A stretch of 64,000 nt of DNA from DASSUW01 sp963792385 (lineage in GTDB: Bacteria > Actinomycetota > Thermoleophilia > Solirubrobacterales > Solirubrobacteraceae), in the NCBI GenBank assembly GCA_963792385.1, contig CAWBVZ010000011.1, positions 1 to 64,000 of the forward strand, in the 5' to 3' direction. Made by a program: the position numbers and the translations under genes. The notes beneath the pieces were generated by a model. The model saw nothing but the letters and a program-made list of their open reading frames with translations, did not search any database and was not told the origin of the DNA. Below, piece after piece: positions 8,918 through 16,514 of this stretch (position 1 is the first letter of the stretch; each line of letters opens with the position of its first letter).

Positions 8918-9736
8918 CAGCTGAGCCGCCCGAACGCCCGAGTGGTGATCGCCGTCGCGAGGCGCAGCTGCTGGTCGGAGGCGGGAGCGGAGCGCGAGCG
9001 ACCCGGTGTCGGCGAGCCCCGGATGCTCGATCGGCAGCAGGCCGAGGCAGATCTCCGTCGCCGCCTGGACGACGGCCGGCTCGACGCTCCAGAGCACCTC
9101 GAACTCGCGCGCACCGTCGCTGCGCCGCCGGGCCGTCGGCAGCTCGAGGCCGCTCAGGCACACGGCATGGCCGGGCGCCGAGCAGACCACCGCCCACTCG
9201 CGCGAGAGCGGGGCCGACCGGTCGACCGGCACCTCCGCCGGCGGACCGGCTCGGAAGCGGTCGAAGTCGGCGAACACCACCGCCAGCTCAGCCGTTCTCG
9301 CGAACTCCCGCCAGCGGCGCGCCGAGGCACGGAAGAAGCGCTCGCGCTGGAACGATCCGAACAGCAGCGGCCGCTCCGCTTGTGCGCAGCTCTCGTCCTC
9401 GATCGCGCGCGTCAGCGCGAGCAGCAGCGGCTGGCGCAGCACGATCGGCTGGAGATCGGGCCGGCGCCGGCGAAGCCCGGCGAACAGCGACGGCTCGGTC
9501 TCCTCACCGGAGCGACGAACCCGTTCGATGGCGGCGCTGACCGAGAGGCCGGCCTCCCGCTCGCGGAGCACCTGCGCCACGCGCTGCACGTCCTCGGCGC
9601 GGTAGCGCCGGTGACCGCTCGGGAGCCGCTCCGCGACGGGGAACGCGTGCCGGCGCTCCCACATCCGCAGTGTGCCCTCGGGGACGCCTGTCCGCGTGGC
9701 GAGCTCGCCGATTGAGAATCGAACAGTAGTGTTCAG
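8917..9736 (-). CDS. MerR-type regulator with DICT sensory domain
   Basis: The N-terminus is a MerR winged HTH (VRFSIGELATRTGVPEGTLR, then MWERRHAFPV and SGHRRYRAEDVQRV). The next about 170 residues fit a DICT domain, a sensory module often found in light- or stress-related MerR proteins. The start is unclear: MWERR (ATG 9664) would cut the HTH in half, and the only in-frame upstream candidate is a CTG at 9736, because the expected GTG before CGA TTC is GTT. Near 9000 a one-base shift is needed to reach the natural end LRLATAITTRAFGRLS-stop (8917-8919). Without it the gene runs on into the oxygenase. Confidence 0.65.
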
Positions 9737-9808
9737 ATTCCTGCGTCACAGTGTTTAGGTTGACAGATCCTCGGCGAGAACGACTTCTACTCGAACCAGG
9801 AGGTCACG

Positions 9809-10267
9809 ATGTCGACGATCGAGCAGTCCATTGAGCTCGAAGTTCCGGTCCAGACGGCGTACAACCAGTGGACGCAGTTCCAGGACTTCCCGGCGTTCAT
9901 GGAGGGCGTCGAGCAGGTCCAGCAAATCGATGAGACGCAGCTGCACTGGGTCGCGGAGTTCGGCGGCACTCGCCATGAGTGGGACGCCGAGATCACCGAG
10001 CAGCTGCCCGACGAGCGCGTCGCCTGGCGGAACACAGACGGCAAGGAGAACGCCGGCGTCGTGACGTTCCACAAGCTCGACGACGAGCGCTCACGTGTCA
10101 TGGTCCAGATGGACTGGGTCCCTGAGGGCATCAAGGAGAAGCTCGGCGACGCCCTCGGGATCTCCGACCGGCGCGTGAAGGGGGACCTCGAGCGCTTCAA
10201 GGACCTGATCGAGTCACGCGGGCGCGAGAGCGGCGCCTGGCGCGGCGAAGTCCCGCGCGAGTCCTAG
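9809..10267 (+). CDS. SRPBCC (START-like) family protein
   Basis: A protein of 152 residues with the SRPBCC fold: an N-terminal strand IEQSIELEVPVQTAYNQWT, the helix-grip residues QFQDFPAFMEGVEQVQ, central strands HWVAEFGG and RVAWRNT, and a long C-terminal helix RRVKGDLERFKDLIE. Members of this polyketide-cyclase/dehydrase-like branch bind hydrophobic ligands; many are stress-induced proteins of unknown ligand. A good ribosome binding site (aggaggt) precedes the ATG. uvsE starts on the base after its stop, so the two form one transcript. Confidence 0.85.
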   Translation: MSTIEQSIELEVPVQTAYNQWTQFQDFPAFMEGVEQVQQIDETQLHWVAEFGGTRHEWDAEITEQLPDERVAWRNTDGKENAGVVTFHKLDDERSRVMVQMDWVPEGIKEKLGDALGISDRRVKGDLERFKDLIESRGRESGAWRGEVPRES

Positions 10268-11248
10268 GTGCGCCTGGGTTTCGCCGTCAAGGTGCTCGGC
10301 GGCGGCGGCCGCCCGTCGCACGACACGCGTCGCTGGCAGTCGGGCCCGGACCTCAGCGTCTCGCTCGACTGCCTCGACGCGGTCCTCACCTACCTCGACG
10401 CGAACGACATCCGGTTCTACCGGATGGCGACGAGCCTGGCGCCCTATGCCAGCCATCCCGACCTGCCGCAGTTCCGGGACCAGCCCGCTCGGTGCGCCGA
10501 GCTACTCACCCAAGTCGGCGCTCGCGCGCGCGAGCTCGGCATCCGGCTCACGAGCCACCCCGGTCAGTACACGGTCCTCAACTCCGAGGATCCCGAAGTC
10601 CGGCGGCTGGCGGCGGTCGAGCTCGAGGTGCAGGCGGAGATCATGGACGGGATGGGTCTCGGGCCCGAATCGGTCGTCGTGCTGCATGTCGGCGGCGCGG
10701 CGGGTGGCGCCGACGCCGGCCTCGAGCGGTTCGAGCTCGGCTTCGAGACCCTGTCGGACGCCGCCCGCGCCCGCGTCGTGCTGGAGAACGACGACCGCAG
10801 CTACGGGATCGGCGACGTGCTGAAGCTCAGCGACCGGATCGGGCGACCCGTCGTTTGGGACGTCCTGCACCACCACTGCCACGACCCGCACGGGATCGGC
10901 GACCGGGACGCGCTCGAGTTGGCGCTCGCCACATGGTCGCCCGAGATCACGCCGAAGATCCATTACTCGACGACGAAGACCGTCGTCGAGGAGCGCCGGC
11001 GGCGGGTCGGGCGGCGCGTGCAGCGCAGTCTCGTACTGCCGCAGCTGCGGGCGCACGCCGACCTGATCGATCCCATCGCATTCGAGCAGTTCCTGGCCAA
11101 CGCCAGGGGCCTGGACTTCGACGTCATGCTCGAGGCCAAAGCGAAGGACCTCGCGCTGCTGCGACTGCGCGAGCAGCTCAGTCGCGCCAGGGCAGCACCC
11201 GCCGACGCGGCGGCCGCCGGAATCCCTGCTGCGCCAACGCGGCGTTAA
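10268..11248 (+). CDS. uvsE: UV damage endonuclease UvsE/UVDE
   Basis: UVDE is a TIM-barrel metalloenzyme that nicks DNA directly 5' of UV photoproducts and starts a photolyase-independent repair route. The 326 residues carry the family hallmarks: RLTSHPGQYTVLNSEDPEV, VVLHVGGAAGG, VLENDDRSYG, VVWDVLHHHCHDP and KIHYSTTK. These hold the His/Glu/Asp ligands of the three-metal site. The GTG at 10268 follows the SRPBCC stop without a gap. The last about 70 bases overlap the convergent membrane-protein gene. The C-terminal Ala/Arg-rich tail is not conserved. Confidence 0.93.
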   Translation: MRLGFAVKVLGGGGRPSHDTRRWQSGPDLSVSLDCLDAVLTYLDANDIRFYRMATSLAPYASHPDLPQFRDQPARCAELLTQVGARARELGIRLTSHPGQYTVLNSEDPEVRRLAAVELEVQAEIMDGMGLGPESVVVLHVGGAAGGADAGLERFELGFETLSDAARARVVLENDDRSYGIGDVLKLSDRIGRPVVWDVLHHHCHDPHGIGDRDALELALATWSPEITPKIHYSTTKTVVEERRRRVGRRVQRSLVLPQLRAHADLIDPIAFEQFLANARGLDFDVMLEAKAKDLALLRLREQLSRARAAPADAAAAGIPAAPTRR

Positions 11249-11756
11249 CGCCGACGAGGCCGAGCTCCGCCGCCAGCGACGCGATGCCGAGCACGTTGAG
11301 TCGTCGCTTCGCCCGGCGTTGCGCCTCGGAGGCGTCGGCCGTCACATGGTCGCCGTCCTCGAGCGGGACGGCGCCGCCCGGTGCCTGGTGGGAGAACCGG
11401 ACGCCCTGAGCCGCCGCCGCACCCCCGGTCACGACGACGATGCCCACGAGGGCGTCCTTGGCGACCGCCAGCCGGCGCTCCGGCGTGGAGAGCTGACCGG
11501 GTGCCGCCTCCTTGGCGCGGGCCCCGATCCAGCCACCGACCACGGCGAGCAGCGAGAGCGAGTTGACGATGCCGTAGCGGCGCCACGCGGCGTTGACGAT
11601 CTTGCCGCGCTCCGCCTCGTCGCTGATCTCGGTGACGCTTGGATGCAGCGCGAGGCGGCCGAACAGGGTGCCGCCGAGCAGGCCGGCGAGGCCGATGTCG
11701 TGAGCGGCGCGCCCCACCTGGCTGAGGGGTACGGGAGGTGCGGGAATGGCGGGCAT
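11178..11756 (-). CDS. Predicted integral membrane protein of unknown function
   Basis: A protein of 192 residues with an N-terminal segment LAGLLGGTLFGRLALHP, a helix NSLSLLAVVGGWIGAR, a third ALVGIVVVTGGAAAAQG and a fourth LGIASLAAELGLVGVNAAL. This gives about four membrane spans with an acidic loop between helices 3 and 4. I do not recognise a named family. It faces uvsE and overlaps its end by about 70 bases. Codon use is like the neighbours. Confidence 0.7.
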   Translation of the reverse strand: MPAIPAPPVPLSQVGRAAHDIGLAGLLGGTLFGRLALHPSVTEISDEAERGKIVNAAWRRYGIVNSLSLLAVVGGWIGARAKEAAPGQLSTPERRLAVAKDALVGIVVVTGGAAAAQGVRFSHQAPGGAVPLEDGDHVTADASEAQRRAKRRLNVLGIASLAAELGLVGVNAALAQQGFRRPPRRRVLPWRD

Positions 11757-11814
11757 GACATCACGCTTGCCAGGAGAGCGGGATCGAAAACACGAGCCGG
11801 TTCCGGGTTGTCGG

Positions 11815-11839
11815 GGGGCGCCCCTCGTAGGGGCGCCCC
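11815..11839 (-). terminator. Strong GC hairpin downstream of the GvpA-like gene
   Basis: An 11-base perfect inverted repeat (ggggcgcccct / aggggcgcccc) with a three-base loop lies between two minus-strand genes. There is no T-run, so it would act as a factor-assisted terminator or mRNA-end stabiliser. Confidence 0.5.
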
Positions 11840-11861
11840 GAACCGAATGCGTGGGCGACGC

Positions 11862-12197
11862 CTACTTCGGAACGCGACCGATCTCGTAGGGGCCGGTTGA
11901 CGCGCGGCCGACGCCGCCCGCTCCCTCGTCGAGCCTCCGCTCGGCCGCGGCCAGCCCGCTGCCGATCGTGCGAGCGCGCGTGCGCGGCGTGACCGGTGTC
12001 GGCGTTCGACGCTGCACGTGCGCGGGCGCGACGATCAGCCTGGCGTCGATCGAGAGAAGACGGATCCTGAGCAGCCGCGCGACGACGGACGCTTCGACGA
12101 GAAGCCCTTCAGAGAGCGGCCTTCCGTCGTCGGGAACCGCGATCAGGTTCGTCGCCGCGCCGCCGCGCAGGACCGCGAGCTCGAATCGCTCGCCCAC
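11862..12197 (-). CDS. Small protein with a GvpA/GvpJ-like core (tentative)
   Basis: A protein of 111 residues. Its middle part, LSEGLLVEASVVARLLRIRL then LSIDARLIVAPAHVQ, lines up with the gas vesicle protein GvpA/J core, where the typical reading is GVVVDAWVxxSLVGIELLTIEARVVVASVDTY. The flanks (a hydrophobic start with AVLRGG and a Pro/Thr/Arg tail) do not match GvpA, and no other gvp gene is nearby. It may be a diverged relative, a remnant, or chance similarity. An open frame on the opposite strand with heptad-like leucines is less convincing. Confidence 0.4.
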   Translation of the reverse strand: MGERFELAVLRGGAATNLIAVPDDGRPLSEGLLVEASVVARLLRIRLLSIDARLIVAPAHVQRRTPTPVTPRTRARTIGSGLAAAERRLDEGAGGVGRASTGPYEIGRVPK

Positions 12198-12360
12198 CGG
12201 GTCACTTCGCTGGAGGCCCTGAGCGAGCGTGTGACGCGGTTGGAGAGAGAATCCCGCAGCTCTCCGCGCCGCTCCAACGCAGCCTGACCCCCGCGACGAC
12301 AGGGAACTGACACGAGCATCGGGCGAGTGTCGTCAGGCACGTCCGCCGGTGGCGGATCGG

Positions 12361-12588
12361 TCAGCGCCACCGCCGCCGCTCGCGGCGCTCGAGTGCGTCG
12401 CCGATGAGCCAGAACATCGGCGGCCAGAGCCCCACGAACAGGGCGCGTCGCTCTGCGTTGCCGCGCTCGTCCTGGTCGACCGTCTTCGCCCGGATCCACA
12501 GGGTGATGCACAGGCCGATGCTCCCCAGCGATGCGACGTGCGCCTGCCAGCCGCGAAGTCCGGCATCGTGAAGGGTCTTGGTCACCAT
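12361..12588 (-). CDS. Small two-helix membrane protein
   Basis: Starting at ATG 12588, where agaggt lies about six bases upstream, the protein has 75 residues. Two hydrophobic segments, VASLGSIGLCITLWI and RRALFVGLWPPMFWLIGDAL, are separated by a charged loop, and the C-terminus is Arg-rich. The layout suggests a hairpin membrane protein. No family is recognised. Confidence 0.55.
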   Translation of the reverse strand: MVTKTLHDAGLRGWQAHVASLGSIGLCITLWIRAKTVDQDERGNAERRALFVGLWPPMFWLIGDALERRERRRWR

Positions 12589-12654
12589 GACGTGACCTCT
12601 ACCCGGCGCGCGCAGAGGCGCACGCTTGCGCGGCGGCTTGGGTAGCACTCCCGC

Positions 12655-13365
12655 ATGCCCCGTCGCCCTTCCCTCCGTCGCCGGCTTGGCACGGCCAGCC
12701 GCTGGCCCGCCGGGGTCGCGCTCACGTCATGGCGCTACATGTGGCGCACGACTCCGCTGCACCGCCGCGAGGCGGCGGGTCGGCTCCCTGACAACGCCCC
12801 ACCGGAGCTCCCCGCGGGGCCGTCGCGCGACGAGGTGCAGCATCCGCCGGACGGCGTGGGGCCGCTGTTCCATCGGATCTACCGGGCGCGGATCCGGGAG
12901 GCGCGGGTCGGGCCGCAGGAGCTCATCGAGGCCGTCACAGCCGATCTCGACCGTGTCGCACCGAGCGAGTTCGCCAGCTTCACGAAGGTCCTCGGCGAGG
13001 ACGGGACGATGGCGGTCGGCGACGAGTACGTCGTGCGCATGCCCGGGCCGTGGGACGGGCCCGTCCGCGTCGTCGACCGCACGCCGACGTCGTTCCGGTT
13101 CGTGACTCTCGACGGGCACCTCGAAGCGGGTCAGATCTCCTTCGCCGCCGAGCGCGGCGAGCTGCTCGAGTTCAGCATCGAGTCGTGGGCGCAGTCGGGC
13201 GACCGGTTGTCGAACCTGCTCTACCACCACCTGCGCATGAGCAAGGAGGTTCAGCTGCACATGTGGACCTCGGTAATCGAGCGCGTGGCCGACCTGTCCG
13301 GAGGGCGCCTCACCGGCGGCATCGAGATCCGCACGCACCGCGTCGACGACATCGATGCAGACTGA
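12655..13365 (+). CDS. DUF1990-like protein
   Basis: A protein of 236 residues. After a basic N-terminal arm comes a domain with GPLFHRIYRARI, VGDEYVVRMPGPWDGPVRVV, TPTSFRFVTLDGHLEAGQIS and LEFSIESWAQSGDRLSNLLY. These recall the Pro-Gly-rich strands and 'GHxEAG' motif of DUF1990 (UPF0548) proteins, which have no established function. The gene overlaps the next, also DUF1990-like, gene by 11 bases in another frame, so the pair is cotranslated. Confidence 0.65.
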   Translation: MPRRPSLRRRLGTASRWPAGVALTSWRYMWRTTPLHRREAAGRLPDNAPPELPAGPSRDEVQHPPDGVGPLFHRIYRARIREARVGPQELIEAVTADLDRVAPSEFASFTKVLGEDGTMAVGDEYVVRMPGPWDGPVRVVDRTPTSFRFVTLDGHLEAGQISFAAERGELLEFSIESWAQSGDRLSNLLYHHLRMSKEVQLHMWTSVIERVADLSGGRLTGGIEIRTHRVDDIDAD

Positions 13366-14071
13366 CCGCGCGCTCGCGGCGCTGCGCGACGCCGAGCTGA
13401 ACTTCGAGCCGCGGCCGCTGGAGTACTACACGCCCGAGCGCGGCTGGCACGCCGACGCGCTGAGCCAGCGCCTGCCTGGCGAGCCTCCGGGCGACCCGGT
13501 ACCCGGCGGCGCATGGGAGGTCGCGCGGCGGCTCGTTGAGGACTACCGAATTGCCGATCCGGCGATCGTGCGGGCGGTCTGGGATCCGACCGTCCCGCTG
13601 CTGGGCCGCGACATGCTGCTGGAGCTGCGCCTCTACCGCGTACTGAGCGTGCACGCCGGCGTGCGCGTGACGCGGGTCTGGGACGAGGAGCGCGTCCTGG
13701 CCGGCCGCGCGGCGCGGGTGTTCGGCTTCGAGTACGCGACGCTGCCGGGGCACGTCGAGCTGGGTCGGATGGACTACGAGGTCTACAAGTGGCGCGACGA
13801 CGGCACGGTTGAGTTCCGGCTGCACGCCCACTCCCGCGCCTCACAGGACGGCGCGCCGTGGGTCCGCCTCGGCTTTCGCCTCTTCGGCCGTCGCGAGCAG
13901 GTGCGCTTCTACGTGCGCTGCTGTGACCGGATCGCTCGGCTCACTGCGCTGGAGCTCGGGCTGTCGGGCGACCCGCCTCCACCCGCGGTGCGCCTGCGGG
14001 CGGCGGATGCGGCGGACTCTGCCGAGGTAGGCGAGCGCCTCGTGCCGCGGCGGACCAGGCGCGGGCGCTGA
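13355..14071 (+). CDS. DUF1990-like protein, second of a pair
   Basis: A protein of 238 residues with a block-like conserved pattern: NFEPRPLEYYTPERGWHAD, the Pro/Gly segment GEPPGDPVPGG, LEGxDMLLELRLYR-type strands (seen as LGRDMLLELRLYR), TLPGHVELGRMDYEVYKW and VEFRLHAHSRAS. The 'GHxExGxMxYEV' motif parallels GHLEAGQ in the upstream protein, so the two are probably related modules. The start ATG lies inside the end of the upstream gene. Function unknown. Confidence 0.65.
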   Translation: MQTDRALAALRDAELNFEPRPLEYYTPERGWHADALSQRLPGEPPGDPVPGGAWEVARRLVEDYRIADPAIVRAVWDPTVPLLGRDMLLELRLYRVLSVHAGVRVTRVWDEERVLAGRAARVFGFEYATLPGHVELGRMDYEVYKWRDDGTVEFRLHAHSRASQDGAPWVRLGFRLFGRREQVRFYVRCCDRIARLTALELGLSGDPPPPAVRLRAADAADSAEVGERLVPRRTRRGR

Positions 14072-14089
14072 CATGGTGTCGCTGCTAGG

Positions 14090-14527
14090 TCACCGTTCGG
14101 CGATGGCAGCGCGCAGGCCCGCCGCAGCACGGTCGCCGACACGCTTGAAGGCCAGTCCCAGGAGCGGGTCGAGCGCACGCAGAGGCCCCTTGAGGGTGAG
14201 GGCCGCGTCGTAGGTCACGCGCGTCCCGCCGCTCGCCGTCGCGCTGAAGGTCATCGTGTCGAGCGAGACGACGGTCGCATTCTCACCACGCAGGGTCACG
14301 AGTTCGTCCGGGTGGTAGCGGACGATCTCGTAGGTCAGCTCCGTGCGCCGTCCGAGGAATTCGGCGACGAGGCGGAATTGGGAGCCCATGCGGACCGGGC
14401 CGTTGTCAAGGCGCTCGGCCTCGCGGACGCCGGGGTCCCACTCGTGCGTCGTCGAGAAGTCGCTGAGATATGCGAACACATCGCGTCGCTCGCGCGGCGT
14501 CTCCACGCTGTCGGTGTAACGGGCCAT
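14090..14527 (-). CDS. SRPBCC family protein
   Basis: A protein of 145 residues. It opens with MARYTDSVETPRERRDVFAY and LSDFSTTHEWDPGVREAERL, typical of SRPBCC lipid-binding proteins, continues with TELTYEIVRYHPDELVTLRG and ends with a long amphipathic helix. Its ATG overlaps the stop of the SDR gene (TGATG), so the two are coupled. This branch commonly accompanies oxidoreductases and may bind their hydrophobic substrate; that link is inference. Confidence 0.82.
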   Translation of the reverse strand: MARYTDSVETPRERRDVFAYLSDFSTTHEWDPGVREAERLDNGPVRMGSQFRLVAEFLGRRTELTYEIVRYHPDELVTLRGENATVVSLDTMTFSATASGGTRVTYDAALTLKGPLRALDPLLGLAFKRVGDRAAAGLRAAIAER

Positions 14528-15480
14528 CAGGTCGCTCCTCGGTCGTCGCTCGTCAGTCGTTCGCACGCCGTCCACAGCGCCTCGCGCTCGTCGGCCGACT
14601 CGCGCGTCCATGGGACCCGGTGCGTCGGGCGATGGCGCCGGTCGTGCCAGAAGCCGCCGGTACTGCGCGCCGGCTCGGCGGCTGCCGAGAGCCAGACGAT
14701 GGTGTCGGCGCCCTGCTCGGGCGTGCGCAGCAGCGGCCGGCTGAGCCGGTGGAACGTCGGCAAGGACGTCCGTACCCCCGGCGTGTCGACCCAGCCCGGG
14801 TGCATCGCGTGTACGACGACGCCCGTGCCCTCGAGTCGCTGCGCCCATAGCTCGGTGAGCACCACCTCGGCGCGCTTGGTGCGCGCGTACGCGGTCGAGC
14901 CGTCGAACGCCCCGCGCTGCATCTGCAGGTCGTCGACGTGCAGGCGCTGCGTGTACATGCCGCCGGAGGTCACGGTGACGATCCGCGACGGAGCACTGCT
15001 GCGAAGCAGCGGGAGCAGCAGCTTCGTCATCAGGAACGGACCGGCGACGTTCGTGGCGAACGTCAGCTCGAGGCCGTCCCCGGTCACAGTCCGCTCCGCG
15101 GGAAGGACGCCTGCGTTGTTGACCAGCACGTCCAGGCGCGGCTCCCGCACGAGGAACTCGGTCGCGAAGCGGCGGATGTCGCCGAGATCGCTGAGGTCGC
15201 ACAGCACCACCTCGACGTCGTTGTTGCCCGTGCGCCCGACCACTTCCGCGCGCGCATGCTCCGCGCGGTCGGCGCTGCGGGCGAGCATCCGGACGCTCGC
15301 GCCCAGCCGCGCGAGCGCCGTCGCCGTCGCCAGCCCGAGACCCGATGTCGCGCCCGTCACGAGCGCGACGCGACCGTCCATCGGGTCGAGCTCGTCGTCA
15401 CTCCAGGTGTGCCGGCGCAGCCGGTACCCAATGTTGGTGTAGCCCGGGAGCACGGTGGCGTCGAGGATCCGGTCAAGCAC
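14527..15480 (-). CDS. Short-chain dehydrogenase/reductase (DHRS12-like)
   Basis: A Rossmann-fold NAD(P)-dependent oxidoreductase. After a conserved leader (LDATVLPGYTNIGYRLRRHT) comes the nucleotide-binding motif VALVTGATSGLGLATA, the NNAG motif (LVNNAGVLP), the active-site Ser region VTSGGMY, and the catalytic pair in AYARTKRAE (Y-x-x-x-K). About 317 residues. I prefer the GTG at 15480 because the alternative TTG at 15528 would place a perfect 10-bp hairpin inside the coding start. The downstream SRPBCC gene is coupled. The operon may belong to the CarH-controlled locus. Confidence 0.85.
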   Translation of the reverse strand: MLDRILDATVLPGYTNIGYRLRRHTWSDDELDPMDGRVALVTGATSGLGLATATALARLGASVRMLARSADRAEHARAEVVGRTGNNDVEVVLCDLSDLGDIRRFATEFLVREPRLDVLVNNAGVLPAERTVTGDGLELTFATNVAGPFLMTKLLLPLLRSSAPSRIVTVTSGGMYTQRLHVDDLQMQRGAFDGSTAYARTKRAEVVLTELWAQRLEGTGVVVHAMHPGWVDTPGVRTSLPTFHRLSRPLLRTPEQGADTIVWLSAAAEPARSTGGFWHDRRHRPTHRVPWTRESADEREALWTACERLTSDDRGAT

Positions 15481-15501
15481 GGCGTCAAGTTCCTCGTGTC
15501 G

Positions 15502-15525
15502 CCCGGCGCGGGGAGCCGCGCCGGG
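15502..15525 (-). terminator. Perfect 10-bp GC hairpin between fasciclin and SDR genes
   Basis: cccggcgcgg and ccgcgccggg face each other across a four-base loop. No T-run follows. It lies just after the fasciclin stop and before the likely SDR start, so it may partly end or attenuate the upstream transcript. Confidence 0.45.
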
Positions 15526-15542
15526 CAACGTGAGGTTCTCCG

Positions 15543-16064
15543 CTATCGCGGAATCAGCACCTTGTTGATGACGTGGATGACGCCGTTGGATGCGCGGACA
15601 TCCGGCGTGATCACTCGGGCGCCGCCGACGCGCACGTTGTCGCCGCGGACGCGGACGCGCACGCGCTGGCCGTTGAGCGTCTTGATCGACTTCCGCTTGA
15701 CGACCTTTCTCGCGGTCAGCTTGCCCTCGGCGACGTGGTAGAGCAGCACCGCGCGGAGCTTCGCCTTGTCCTGGGCGAGCGCGTCGAGGGTCGCCTGCGG
15801 GACCTTGGCGAATGCCTTGTCGGTCGGCGCGAACACGGTGTAGGGACCGTCGCCCTTCAGCGTCTTCTTCAGGCCGGCCTTCTTGAGCAGCGAGGCGAGC
15901 GTGTTGAACTGGCCGGCTGCGACGGCGGTCTCGACGATGTCCTTCTTCGCGCTTGCAGGGACGGCGTTCCCCTCAGAGCGGGGGCTTGCGGACGCTGGTC
16001 CGACCGCTGCGATCGCAACGGCCGTGACCGCGGCGAGGGTGGAGATGGTGCGCTTCGTCGTCAT
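15543..16064 (-). CDS. Secreted fasciclin (FAS1) domain protein
   Basis: A protein of 173 residues with a Sec signal (about 1-27, ending ASAS) and one FAS1 domain. The domain shows the H1 box GPYTVFAPTDKAFAKVP and the H2-side end VHVINKVLIPR (seen as SNGVIHVINKVLIPR), with YHVAEGKLTARKV between. FAS1 proteins are extracellular adhesion or matrix proteins. It lies 108 bases after the DUF378 gene on the same strand, in the operon divergent from the CarH-like regulator, and so may be light-induced. Confidence 0.93.
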   Translation of the reverse strand: MTTKRTISTLAAVTAVAIAAVGPASASPRSEGNAVPASAKKDIVETAVAAGQFNTLASLLKKAGLKKTLKGDGPYTVFAPTDKAFAKVPQATLDALAQDKAKLRAVLLYHVAEGKLTARKVVKRKSIKTLNGQRVRVRVRGDNVRVGGARVITPDVRASNGVIHVINKVLIPR

Positions 16065-16172
16065 GTTCGTCTCTCCTGTCCGGGTGGGCGGCTGCGACTG
16101 CAGCGCGCGGTGGTTGCACGTGATTCATGTCGGCACTGCGGCCGGCGACTGACTCCGGCCATCGCGGCTCGC

Positions 16173-16418
16173 CTAGCGCTGGGCAGCAGCCGTTGCGCGG
16201 TGGGCGCCCGCGGGCCGGCGCCGGGCGACCAGCGCGGCGATGGCGTACACGGCGGCGATCCCTACGAGCCCGTAGACGATCCGGCTGACCGCGTTCGTCG
16301 TGCCGAACTCCTCGCCGAACAGCCAGGCGACGAGGTCGAACTCGGCGATTGCGACCAAGCCCCAGTTGAGGCCGCCGACGATCAGCAGGGTGGCGGCAAG
16401 CAGGTCGAATCTCTTCAT
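16173..16418 (-). CDS. DUF378 family small membrane protein
   Basis: A protein of 81 residues with two membrane helices. It carries the DUF378 signature LLIVGGLNWGLVAIAEFDLV and SRIVYGLVGIAAVYAI. The function is unknown. The ATG at 16418 follows a Shine-Dalgarno (caggagatgg) that lies inside a 16-base directly repeated element. It is the first gene after the promoter overlapped by CarH-type operator repeats. The C-terminal tail is basic and Ala-rich. Confidence 0.88.
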   Translation of the reverse strand: MKRFDLLAATLLIVGGLNWGLVAIAEFDLVAWLFGEEFGTTNAVSRIVYGLVGIAAVYAIAALVARRRPAGAHRATAAAQR

Positions 16419-16456
16419 TTGTCCATCTCCTGTAGAAGAATTGTCCATCTCCTGTA
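16419..16456 (-). repeat. Two 16-bp direct repeats that duplicate the ribosome binding site
   Basis: ttgtccatctcctgta (written +) occurs at 16419-16434 and again at 16441-16456. On the coding strand each copy contains AGGAGA. The copy next to the ATG is the functional site for DUF378; the other lies at the likely 5' end of the mRNA. Confidence 0.8.
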
Positions 16457-16484
16457 CCGTAGTACGTTCTGGTGCTTCTGTCAA
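16456..16484 (-). promoter_or_regulatory. Promoter of the DUF378-fasciclin operon
   Basis: On the minus strand a consensus -35 TTGACA (16484-16479) is followed, after exactly 17 bases, by TACGGT (16461-16456) as -10. The -35 lies within the third CarH-type operator repeat. Confidence 0.7.
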
Positions 16485-16509
16485 GGGCTTGTCCAAGACT
16501 TGTATAGTT
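16477..16509 (-). promoter_or_regulatory. CarH-type operator: three contiguous 11-bp direct repeats
   Basis: On the minus strand, 16509-16477 reads aacTatACAag, tctTggACAag, cccTtgACAga. All three fit nnnTnnACAnn, the direct-repeat consensus known for the Thermus CarH operator, with no gap between them. The array covers the -35 of the divergent operon and the -10-like TATAGT (16503-16508) of the regulator itself, so binding should repress both directions. Confidence 0.72.
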
Positions 16510-16514
16510 CTCGT

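Noticed and set aside
9721..9734. Short inverted repeat gaaca/tgttc at the regulator start
   Set aside because: Five-base arms are too short to claim as an operator.
12018..12287. A + strand ORF with heptad-like leucines opposite the GvpA-like gene
   Set aside because: No ribosome site and no family; the minus frame has better codon use and a recognisable core.
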